DNA from: Bagarius yarrelli
Lineage: Eukaryota; Chordata; Actinopteri; Siluriformes; Sisoridae
DNA length: 64,000 nucleotides
NCBI GenBank assembly: GCA_005784505.1
Contig: VCAZ01000111.1
Location: 664,537 to 728,536, forward strand
Reading direction: 5' to 3'
Shown: piece by piece, positions 24,103 through 35,352 of the stretch
How the letters are laid out: every line of letters begins with the position of its first letter
How positions within the stretch are numbered: the first letter of the stretch is position 1
The notes under the pieces: model-generated
What the model was told of the DNA's origin: nothing
What the model saw: the letters and a program-made list of their open reading frames with translations, nothing else
Database searches by the model: none
Program-made: the position numbers and the translations under genes

Positions 24103-25508
24103 GCTAACAAACTTATGTTCTGTTTCGGTTTTGAGAACCTGATGTTCTAAAAATGTTCCGTTCCAACGTTAATATAATGCTATTTTATAATTATTCTAAA
24201 TGTTTTATTATTATAACGTTTCTTTAAACATTTTTCATATATTAATTACGTCATAGAGGTTCCAAGAACATGTTCCATAAACGGGGCTGGCTCTAGGCAT
24301 TGGCAGGGGTTGGGCTAAGCCCACCCAATCGTCTGTCCTGCCCACCCAATTAAAATTTGGTAAGACAGCGGCATAAAAATACGTTTTTATTATCTTTTGT
24401 AGGATTTATGAGTTAATAAAAGCAGATTGAGGTGGCATCTGTGTTGGGAAGTTTAAAAAAAAAAGTGTAGAAAGCCCCGACCAATCAGAACGCAAAATCA
24501 AACAGTTTTCTGTTTTTGATTGGCTGTAACAGCTTGGTCTACACTAACACTTGCGAGTATCTACAGAACACCAAGTTCCACTGATTATTTTTAGTGTTTA
24601 CTCAATTTCTCTCTGCAAAATATTATTTGTTCCAGACTTCACTCCAACTTTGAAAGGGGGCAGGGCAGGGGCAGCTCAAACTTTTAAGGTGCTGAGGACC
24701 AGGAAGACCTGGGTTCAAGCCCCAACACCACCAGCCTGAGTTGTTATTCTGAAGACCAGGAAGACCCGGGTTCAGGCCCCACCACCGCCAGCCTGAGTTG
24801 TTGATCTGACGACTAGGGTTCAAGCCCCACCAAATGTGGCAAATAAAAACAAAAATTTATATAATATTAAATTTGTCTTCTTTAACATTTTTAAAACATA
24901 TTTGTGTTTATATCGACTTTATATAATGTCCTTTTAACCAAACCCAAGCTAGAATATTAGTACAACAATATTTTTGCTATTCCATCATTTAATTAGTTGA
25001 ATTTTACAGAGTATCTATCCTCTCAACCCCACCCACAAAAACTGCCCAGCTGGGATATCTGTCTGCCCACCCTTCTGTGGTTGGCAGGAACCCGAACAGG
25101 AACCCGGGCCTGTCCATAAATGTTTTCTCCAAACATCACAAGACTGTAGAATAACTATTAATAATGTTATCAGTTATTAAACATTGTTATAACGTTATAA
25201 ATAATGTTCCATTAACATTGTCCCAACATTTAGACAACTTCTAAAGAACGTTAGCAAAGGTTGTAGGAACGTTCCCTGTTAGCTGGGTTGGTGCACAATT
25301 TGACATTTATATTGTGCAAATGTTAGAAGAAAACCTTTTTAAAATAATTATAATGGAACATTTTGGAAATAGTGTACATACGTTCTTGGAAGGTACTTTG
25401 TAAGTTGATTTTTTAAAATGTAAAGAAACTGAATTAAAAAAATATATTTGTAATCACTGTTCCAAAACAGAACGTTTAAAAAACATTTTCAGAACCTATG
25501 TTTGTCAG
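24103..25508. mobile_element. Older repeat interrupted by the hAT element
   Basis: The flanks of the hAT insertion are aacgtt-rich and continue one repeat. The left end has tagctaacaaacttatgttct, and the far right has the inverse form agaacctatgtttgtcaggt at about 25490-25508. A similar inner end, gaacgttccctgttagctgg, sits at 25270-25288, so either boundary may be the real one. Confidence 0.45.
24282..25112. mobile_element. Non-autonomous hAT element with 8-bp target duplication
   Basis: An identical 8-mer tccataaa flanks the element at 24274-24281 and 25113-25120. The ends are cggggctggctctagg on the left and, inverted, caggcccgggttcctg on the right, loosely matching each other and the CAGGG-type hAT terminus. 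The inside has no transposase. It holds a 58-base tandem repeat at 24680-24840 (gaccaggaagacctgggttc repeated, partly like a SINE box). The 8-bp duplication is a hallmark of hAT insertion. A related inverted copy lies at 43010-43437. Confidence 0.75.
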
Positions 25509-25513
25509 GTTAA

Positions 25514-25672
25514 ATCAGGGGTGTCCAAACTCAGTCCTGGAGGGTTGGGGTGTTGTCCTGCAGAGTTTAGCTCTAACTTCACCTCAACACACCTAGCTGT
25601 ACCAGTCTACCAAGCAAGAGCTAAACCCTGTAGGACACCCCGACCCCCCAGGACTGAGTTGGGACACCCTGG
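25514..25672. mobile_element. Palindromic MITE copy
   Basis: It opens gggtgtccaaactcagtcct and closes aggactgagttgggacaccc, with the same inner blocks as the copies at 10591 and 15715. Confidence 0.75.
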
Positions 25673-25749
25673 ACTAGATGGTTTTTAATAACTACCAATA
25701 TCACTATATCACTGTATGCATAACGAGACTAATATTACATATTAATATA

Positions 25750-25805
<56 letters not shown>

Positions 25806-25965
25806 AAGTGTATAATATAAAACATATATATATATATAGATATATATATATATATATATATAATAGTATATATATATAGATATATATATATATATTAATG
25901 TTACATATATATATATATGATAATATACCATATATATATATGATATAGAAGATATAGCTATATAT
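25750..25965. repeat. Long TA microsatellite
   Basis: About 215 bases of TA repeats with a few tagata and ttacat interruptions. It is self-complementary and could extrude as cruciforms. The apparent open frames across it are meaningless. Confidence 0.95.
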
Positions 25966-26189
25966 CTCGACACAAAAAACAATGACATCAAAACAATGAC
26001 ATCATGGACATTAACAGAAAAAAGCTTGTTTTGTAATTATGTTCATCAATATTTTAAGCAGAGCAGGACGCAAGTTGCTGTTCTCTTTCTTGCCCCACAG
26101 CAAAGACCGCCATCTTGTGGTGATTCTAAGCATACACACAAAATTTAAAACAAAAATATTAAGCAAAGCTAGTGGTGCAATTCATAATT

Positions 26190-26470
26190 CATTCATTATT
26201 CATTCCTCTTCTATCTTTATTCTATTCCATAATTCGGGGTCATCTATCTCTCTGAAAAGGGCAGTACATCCTGGACGGGTCACCAGTCCATCACAAGGCC
26301 TCACACACTCACACTCACTCCTATGGAAAATTTAGAGCCACCAAATCAATCTAACATACATGGTTTTTTGGACTGTAGGAGAAAACCGGAGTAAACCCAC
26401 ACAAGCACAGGGAGAACATGCAAACTCCACACAGAAAGACCCCTGCCTGGAATCGAACCACTGCAGTCAA
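26190..26470 (-). mobile_element. SINE-like repeat, family C
   Basis: Same blocks as the copy at 8134: gggtcaccagtccatcacaa, a gactgtaggagaaaaccgga stretch, and gggagaacatgcaaactcca then ggaatcgaacc. Confidence 0.75.
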
Positions 26471-26949
26471 CAGTTAACTGACACTTATTCAGTTTGGTTA
26501 TTCATGTAAAATTTTAGCAGGTTAGTCATGTGACATCACAGGTGAAATGTTCAAGCAAAAATATTCTGTAATCTAACACAGGAGCAAAGATTTTTTTTTG
26601 TTAGCGGATGTAAAAAAATAAATTTAAATACAGCAGAATATTTTTCTTTGTTTAGGAAGATCGGGTTCACCATTCTAAATGTCTCACTTCTCTTTCTTTC
26701 TTTACATATCCCATCTTAGTAAATTGGTGGTCAGAGTGCAGGATCAGATATGATACAGCGCCCCTGGAGCAGGAAAGGGTTAAGGGTCTTGCTCATTGAG
26801 CCACCAGCTGCCGGTTACGTTCATATTAAAATCAACTCACAGGCATGAAAACAATTGTAGATTAAAAAGAGAAAAAAAAAAAAACCCCTTAAAACATTTC
26901 TGCAACATAAAACAGGACACGTGATCAAAAGTGTGATCATTTCACACGT

Positions 26950-26955
26950 TTTATT
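26950..26955 (-). promoter_or_regulatory. Candidate rnf4 polyadenylation signal
   Basis: The minus-strand hexamer AATAAA lies about 645 bases after the rnf4 stop codon. This would give a 3' UTR of about 660 bases. Confidence 0.5.
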
Positions 26956-27598
26956 GCTATCAGGAGTACAGACACAAGCTTGAAGTCTTTCCTTAGCACA
27001 CCAGGCAATTTAAAATAAAATAAAAATAAAAACCCTATCATGCCTTTTTTTTTTTAATTGGAACAATCAAAGAATCAACACATTATTAACTTACTAGGTT
27101 TTTTTTTGTACATTCATACATACAAATATTTACAGTGAATAGATTTATGGAAGAACGACTCGGTTGCGCACATTTTGTTTTAACGAATTGCAAATACAGA
27201 ACCTAAAAGCAGATGCCAGAGAGGTTTTTTTTTTGAGGATGAAACGAGGTTGTACTTGTGTGTGTGTGTGTGTAAGAGCCAAGATCGCACATAACTTTTC
27301 AGCATTTATTTTGCTTTGTCCTAAGAACATGTACAAGATGCAGTCCAGCACCTGTAAAATACAGTAAAGCACATTACATCATGTCACCAATACTTGTGTG
27401 TAAACTGCTAAAAGCAACAAAGAGGTTTACTGCATTCCGGTTCCGGGTCCTTGTTTAGATTTGATCTTTGTGGACATTAAGCCGCGGATGGATGATGACT
27501 CAGACGCTCGGGTGACGTACCGTGCTAACTGTGAGAGGGGAATTTCGGCAGAGATGGATTAACCGTCTGGTTACGCTGAACAGTGAAACCGCAGGGTG

Positions 27599-30500
27599 TC
27601 AAATGTAGATGGGGTGGTACTGCTTGGTAGTGAGTTTCTTCCTGCATGTGGGGCAGTTGTGAGCGCGGGCGAGGGAGTCACGGATACACTGGCTGCAGAA
27701 CAGGTGGCCACACTTGGTGGAGACCATAAGCCGGCCACTCTCGATGATCTTAAAAAAAAAAATAATAAAAAAATTATATTTTGATTTTATATAAAACTAA
27801 AACACACACACACACACTTCATTAATTAATTATCCATCAACCCACCCAACCATCCATCCATCCATCTATTCAGAAACAGCAAACGGCATCTGAAGGCTTG
27901 TTTACAAAACTATAAGTGGTAGCTTAATGAACAAGTTGTTGGACTGCTACTTGGAGGCTTTGGGTTTAATTTCCAGCACCACCAAGTTGCCACTGCTGGG
28001 GGCCCCTGAGCAAGTCCCCTAAACCCTAATCACTCAGTTGTATAAGAGAGCTAAATGTAAGTCGCTCTGGATCAGGACGTCTGCCAAAATGTCATAAATA
28101 ATCAATTTAATTTAGTTAACCAAGTTATTTCTTAATTAACTTCCTCATCACATTATTTTTCATTAAAACGACACTCAAATTTGGTTAAAATAAAAAAAGG
28201 TAACGTTTAGTCCCTGGCCTAATAAACTGGCATGTGGATAAATAAAATAAAACTAAATCTAAGCAATTTAAAACAGGAGGCATGTAAAAAAAGTGCGCCA
28301 ATTCCCACCCATTTTATACAGCTCAATAAGTCCAAGGTTTACAATAATCTTTATACAATAATACACTAAACCTCCTCTCATATCGCCCCCCCGCAGCACA
28401 AACACATGACGATTGTTGGTGTGAATTAACAGGATTTCTATGAATAGAGAATCGTGTGTGTAAACACTCGTACTAATAAAGCCGCCTATTCATCTTGAAT
28501 AAAGAAAGTGAATCTGACACACGAGTAGTCACATGACTACCACAAAAAAAAAAAAAAAAAAAAGAATAAAAAAAAAAAAAAAAAAAATTACACGAGCACA
28601 TGTTCTTTTTAAACACGGCTAAAAACAAAGCCTTAAATCGCAGCCGCTGACTAAAATAACATGCTATTCTTGGCCAGCAGTGTGAGGCGTGTGAGGCACA
28701 GTGCAAACACACCGATTCACTTTCAGACTTCAATCAATATCTCATCACTTCTTTCACCTTAAAGAACGGGAAAGAATTCTTTTACAACCGACATTATTAT
28801 ATAATACAAAAGACAGAAATACCTCTGCATAAGCATCCATACACACCGGGCAGCTAACCGCTCCAGGTGTAGACCTGCATAAAGGAACACAAACACAACC
28901 CTTTCGTATTACTTACATTGTTACATTTGACTTCAACTCAGCAAGCGTCTACCATATGTACAAAGAAGTGGTAGCTCAGTGGTTAAGTTGTTGGACTGCT
29001 AACTGGATGATCAGGGTTTGATTCCCAGCACCACCAAGCTGCCACGGTCGGGCCCTTGAGCACGGCCCTGAACACCAAATTGTTCAAACGCTGATAAATG
29101 CAAGTTGCTCTGAATAAGGGCGTCTGCCAAATGCCGTAAACGTAAAAGCCTTGATGGCGGGTAGGGCGGTCACGGTTATCAAATTTGGATGGCGATTAAC
29201 TGTCAAAGGAATGATTGCAATTTTAACGATTAATTGTTTGTTTTCGGGCTTTGACAATTATTAGTGAAAAAGCGTTCAAAAAAGCAACTTAAAGTATTTT
29301 ATAATCGCTCCAATTTGTGCCGTATTAACGCTCGACTGGAATCATTTTATTATAGATGAATAGTATTTAAGGAAATCCATACTTGGTGTCCTGTCAGTGG
29401 TGTTTATCTGTTTAGCAACATATAAATTAATTCCTGTTCTCTGCAGTTGCATTATGGGTCGTCAACATGAGTTGCACTGGTGATGTTGCGTTATTGAAGC
29501 GCCGCTCGGAGCGTCAGAAAAACCCAGATGCTCCGACTATCAAATCACGCCGCTCCGTTCACTTACTCTGGTTGAAAGTAGAGTGCTGCAAGTACTACAG
29601 CTCCCACTAGGGGTTAATAAACGTGTGCAATAATTGCGGTTGTATTCAACAGCCTTAATAAAAAAATTTTTTTTTTTTTTAAATGTTGGACATATAGACA
29701 AAAAATAAGAGGTGCTACCAAGGCTACCACTTGCCATTAACTGAAAAATGGCAAATAATTCCAATTAGTAAACAGCTATTTTTTGTTTAATTTAAGGGAT
29801 AATCTACCCTTTTATATCAATTTATACACTGCACAGTAAATTACATCATGATTGCCGTCCGTCATTTAGAATACATTAGTAGCTTTAACCAATGAAAGGA
29901 AAGACTAACGTACAGAACAATAAACAGCAGTGTTCCTAAAGCACAACCCTGAGGATTACCTGGCTCTTGCACTCGCATGTAGCGATGACAGGTGAGCCGG
30001 ACTGAGACTTGGACTCGGCTCTTCTTCGTCGTCGCTGCTCAGCACATAACTCTCAGTGCCCTGCATACGTCTGCTCTGTGTACCTTCCAAAGCAACACCA
30101 CCAAAAAAAATGGATTTACACAAAAGGAGAAAAAAAAAAACCTTTAATAAAAATATTTGATCTTTAAAAAAAAAAAAAAAGCAAATATTAGGTAAATATC
30201 AGAACAGCAGCTTTTGGGATGCTAAAAAAAATAAAATTAAATTAATAAAAAATAAATAATTACCATCATCCACAAGCTGGGGTTCACATCATAGTCAGCA
30301 TGATTAAACAGGAGGCGGGAAAAACCGGCATTTAATAAAAAGAACCATAATGTTAATTTAATGGACAAAACTATAAATTCGAGAAAAAAAAAACCCTTTT
30401 CTGCTGTTTGAGACAAAAAGAAGAACAGAAGAAGAAAAAAGAAAAAACAAGCAACAAGCTTACCACGACTGAATCGTTGTTTGTGAGATCAACCACAGCA

Positions 30501-31901
30501 GGTTCTGATCCTTCACAGGTCAAGTCTACCACCTCTTCACCTGGGACAAGTGAAGAGTGGTGGCAAGAATAAACATAATGCCTCAGATTGTTGACTCGTA
30601 AGCTCAAAGACCCAAATCAAAAATTAAGACCTAAGACCTTTTTTTAATACCAACTTATATCAAATTTAAGGCAACCAAATATACAACTGGGGAAAATTGA
30701 GATACTTGTATACATTTACTGGGACCACCGATACAATTCCTCATTCTTGAGCCATATTTGCATAAAACTTGCATTTATCCAGTGTATTTTGACAGCAAAT
30801 TTCTCTGATGATGCAATACTTACGGCAGAGGAAAAACGGTCTGGCCAGTGATGGTAAACAGTCATTTTTTTTTTGCTGCATTGTCCAAAATATTTAACTC
30901 CAATCGAATCAAAATCTAAAACCATTTTAATACCAGTTTATATAAAACTTAAACTCACCAAACGTGCAATTGGGAAGAATTAAGACTGCTGCCTCGCGTA
31001 CGTTTACTGGCACCATTAATACGACAGTTATGGTGGCCGGAGAAGAAAAACGGTCTAGCCAATGGGTTAGGGGTTTTCCTGCTATAATATGATCATATAC
31101 AGCGGTGCCTTGACTTACGAGTTTAACTCGTTTGGTGATGGAGCTCGTAACTCAAATTACTCGTATGTCAAATCAATTTTCCCGAATGAAATGAACTGAA
31201 ATGCCATTGATCCGTTTCGAGTCCCAAAACAAAAAAAAACAAAACAACAACAACAAAATAAACTGGTATGAACTGGTTTTATAAAGTATAACGTACAGCA
31301 TTTACCTTGCCGATCAGACGACTTAGGGAGGCTGATGGAGGTGAACTGAATAATCTTATTCGCAGATTTTTTGCCCTTTTCACCAAACGACTAAATAAGC
31401 ATTTTACCACCTGTCTATCTAACGATCTTCGTGCATGTCTGACTAGCTTTCGAGTGAGACCCAGGATGCTGGGTGGATGTTACGACGTTCACCGTGGCGT
31501 TTGCTACACCAACTAGCAGCTGGGTGCTTCGTAACCCGAATTTTGACACGCAACTCAGAGCAAACGAGAAAAAACCCCCCAAAACATCCAAAAGACGACT
31601 GGTGTCAGTTTAGTTGGGACGCTCGTAAGTCAACATATCACTGTATATTTAAGACCTATCAAATCTAAATTGAAGACTTTTTAGGGCTCGTGGCCACCCG
31701 GGATAAAAAGTATGGCATAATTTAAATAACAAAACAACATTAAATATCCAGGTTGGATTTTAGGTGTTAAAGATGTTTTTGTTTTTTTTTGCACTATATT
31801 TTAGACATGGTGATCTAATGCTCTCCATCAAATCTTGTAATTTATGTGATGTTTATATGAAGCAGGAAGATGAAACCTAATCTCTCTCTCTCACACACTC
31901 A

Positions 31902-31941
<40 letters not shown>

Positions 31942-32269
31942 ATCACATTAATCACAGTTTGAGACTTACTGCTTAATCTATCACTTTCGATCACATCAAT
32001 AGTTTCCACTGAAGCCTGAGACATTTGGGTCCTGGTTCTTTTGCTCTTGCGTCTCGAACCGGAAATAGAAGTCGTCCGTCTTTTCCTTTGAGTCTAGAAC
32101 AGATCATTTATAAGAAAAATTTAGGACAGGAGACAATTCTGGCCGGCAAAGTCAGCCATGAGGCCACAACCAGGGGCTTAAATATGATTTCCTGGAGGTC
32201 ACGTGATTGCAGTCAGATCACGTGATTAAAGGGGAGAAAAAAAGGGGGCTAACTCACCGTGCTACTCAT
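27599..32269 (-). CDS. rnf4: RNF4, SUMO-targeted E3 ubiquitin ligase (6 coding exons)
   Basis: Coding exons in gene order are 32269-32258, 32093-31970, 30540-30464, 30075-29960, 28874-28823 and 27748-27599, giving 176 codons (human RNF4 has 190). RNF4 is a nuclear E3 ligase that ubiquitinates poly-SUMO-modified proteins. The N-terminus is basic (TQRKRR, SRRKSKRTR). SUMO-interaction motifs are visible at IDVI (36-39), VVDLT (49-53), VVDLT (61-65) and YVLSSDDEE (81-89). The C-terminal RING has C118-x2-C121, C140, H142, C145-x2-C148 and C159-x2-C162, and ends KQYHPIYI, the signature RNF4 tail. The first coding exon is only 12 bases (MSST). All junctions are GT-AG and in phase. The least certain one is the acceptor of exon 4, chosen because it alone keeps the frame. 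Confidence 0.92.
27912..28102 (+). mobile_element. tRNA-derived SINE in an rnf4 intron
   Basis: It runs from gtggtagcttaatgaacaag through ttccagcaccaccaagttgc to the tail gtcgctctggatcaggacgt. A second copy in the same intron set is at 28968-29150. Confidence 0.75.
28541..28587. repeat. Poly-A tract
   Basis: A 40-plus-base A run broken by one g and one gaat-type interruption, in the rnf4 intron. Confidence 0.85.
28968..29150 (+). mobile_element. tRNA-derived SINE in an rnf4 intron
   Basis: A nearly full family A copy: gtggtagctcagtggttaag, gatcagggtttgattcccag, and the tail ctgaataagggcgtctgcca. Confidence 0.8.
31098..31646. mobile_element. Mariner-type MITE in rnf4 intron 2
   Basis: The left end reads acagcggtgccttgacttac and the right end is its inverse, gtaagtcaacatatcactgt, with TA on both outer sides as Tc1/mariner insertions require. 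Inside are further degenerate inverted blocks (aactcgtttgg, cgtaacccgaatttt). It has no transposase frame. It lies between rnf4 coding exons 2 and 3. Confidence 0.7.
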
Positions 32270-33560
<1,291 letters not shown>

Positions 33561-33561
33561 C

Positions 33562-33567
33562 TTTATT
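33562..33567 (-). promoter_or_regulatory. Possible distal selenot polyadenylation signal
   Basis: A minus-strand AATAAA lies about 1.8 kb after the selenot stop. It is listed because the candidate SECIS at 34108-34173 lies past the nearer AATAAA at 34262-34267, so a distal signal would be needed for the SECIS to be in the mRNA. Confidence 0.25.
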
Positions 33568-34107
33568 CTTTTAAACAACCGGTAAAATGTCAGTTCTCTT
33601 AGGATAAATTTGAACATTACTTACATTATAATTTCACCTTTTATAATCGGGCCTGTGTTGTGCACAGGGTTCTTAAGACTGTTCACTCCAACAAACTTTC
33701 TAAACAGGCAGTTTAACGTTGCTACAAAAAAGCCTAAAAAAAAGGAAGAATAAACCTGCAGACCCTAATTAATACCAGGTTTCCTATTTATAAACTTTGC
33801 TAAAAATACATCCTTGATCTTTTCAACCAAAGTAGTAAAATTGCAGATTAGCAGAATCATTTCTCATTCCCCGATAAACAGTTGTTCAGTGCAAGTGAAA
33901 TGTATATATGTGTGTAGATAATTACAGTTTTACAGCAGCGCCACACAACGAGCAGACAAATGCAAGACAGTTTAGGACAATTTTTTCGATCTGGAAAATA
34001 AAAATGAGTGTGTCCAGCTTATGGATGACGAGTGCATTTAGCACGCTGCCCAGCTGAGATGAAGTCGGTGTGGGGCTGTGTTTCGCTGGCCAGAGGAAGT
34101 GTGTGTG

Positions 34108-34173
34108 GTGGCAAGAAACATCCAGTCTACACCCACAGCAAGCTGTTTGCAGTGCAGGCCTTCATTAAGCCAC
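34108..34173 (-). promoter_or_regulatory. Candidate SECIS element of selenot
   Basis: On the minus strand an ATGA core (34165-34162) is followed 13 bases later by AAA (34148-34146) in an apical loop. The helix ctgcac pairs with gtgtag, and the returning strand carries GGAT (34123-34120), a weak match to the NGAN half of the SECIS quartet. Below it, gtggc (34173-34169) pairs with gccac (34112-34108). The layout of stem, internal loop, ATGA, helix and AA loop is that of SECIS elements, but the 3' quartet is not the usual TGAN, and this is a hand fold only. It lies about 1.2 kb after the stop. Confidence 0.35.
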
Positions 34174-35352
34174 AGTTCACTGTCCCTCTGTCCAGAAAAA
34201 AAAAACAGCCCCAGGGACCTGCACAGGAAACAAGACACAAGTAAAGCTTGAATCACAATATTTTATTAAACTGAATGCATGTATAAAGAAATGGAAATAA
34301 ATGTTTAAATAATGGTGTTACGCGGTAGTGAGATTGGGCTGTGGGGAAAAGTAATGATTCACTACGAAGTTATATAAGCAGGTCGTTATCTTAAAGAAAA
34401 TCTGGGCCATATTTCTGATATTTATTGGAATATTACAGACCAGGAAGTATTGGATTTGATCTAACCAAAAACGACGAAGCAGAACAAACCAGTATACGAA
34501 AGAAAAGAAAGCTGTACATGCATTCAAAGAAATTTAATGTACCATCAGTGTATTAAAAAAATCACCAATGTCAACTACAATTAATGCAGTAATTTTAAAA
34601 CCTGATTGAAATTAAGCCGTATTTAATGAATGAATTAATGAAAATCAGCCATATTTATTAGAATTCATTTAAAAATACAGATTTGGGTCATTTTAATACG
34701 CTGGTAAAATGATTAGCCAGTAACTCTCCTCCTTCTTTACATCAGCATTTACAAATTAAATTCAGGCACTCGCCCGATTCTGAACACACGTCACGTCAAG
34801 TCACATCACCGGCAGCTTATTATCAGATTAAAAAAGATGCGAGTTGTTGATTCAACTAAGTCATTTTAATGTTACTGCATCATACGGAACCCTGAGTTGT
34901 GTTGAATCTGTGCTTTAAGTTCAAAAGTTTGCTTTAAATTCAAAATGTCCATTTCGATGTATATAATTTGTACAGGTCGTGCATATCTTTATGAAATATT
35001 ATTTTAAAATGATTGAGAACATGTAGGATTCTACCTTACAGTACATCCTATTTTTAATCATTCAGACCCTTTAATTAAAATACAATTATAAACATCCAAA
35101 GCATAAAACAGAACAAAATCAACAAATTTAAAATGGATCGTCTTCCTTATTATGAACTCTTACTGCTCTAATGAACAGCTTGATGTACAAAAAGACAACG
35201 TAGTTTTGCGTCATCTATTACATCAACCTTCTAGAAAAAACATCTTTAGTGGCTGCAGAGAAACAAGAGATCTGCGTCGGTGTAATGACTCGTAACACTT
35301 GCCTCTCTCTCTCTTTTTTTCCTGGCGCGTGCGCTCAGCTGGAACGACGGTG

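Noticed and set aside
25752..25991. 79-residue Ile/Tyr-rich frame
   Set aside because: Pure translation of the TA repeat.
34262..34267. The near AATAAA as the certain selenot 3' end
   Set aside because: It is plausible, but the only SECIS-like hairpin I found lies beyond it, so I left the 3' end open.
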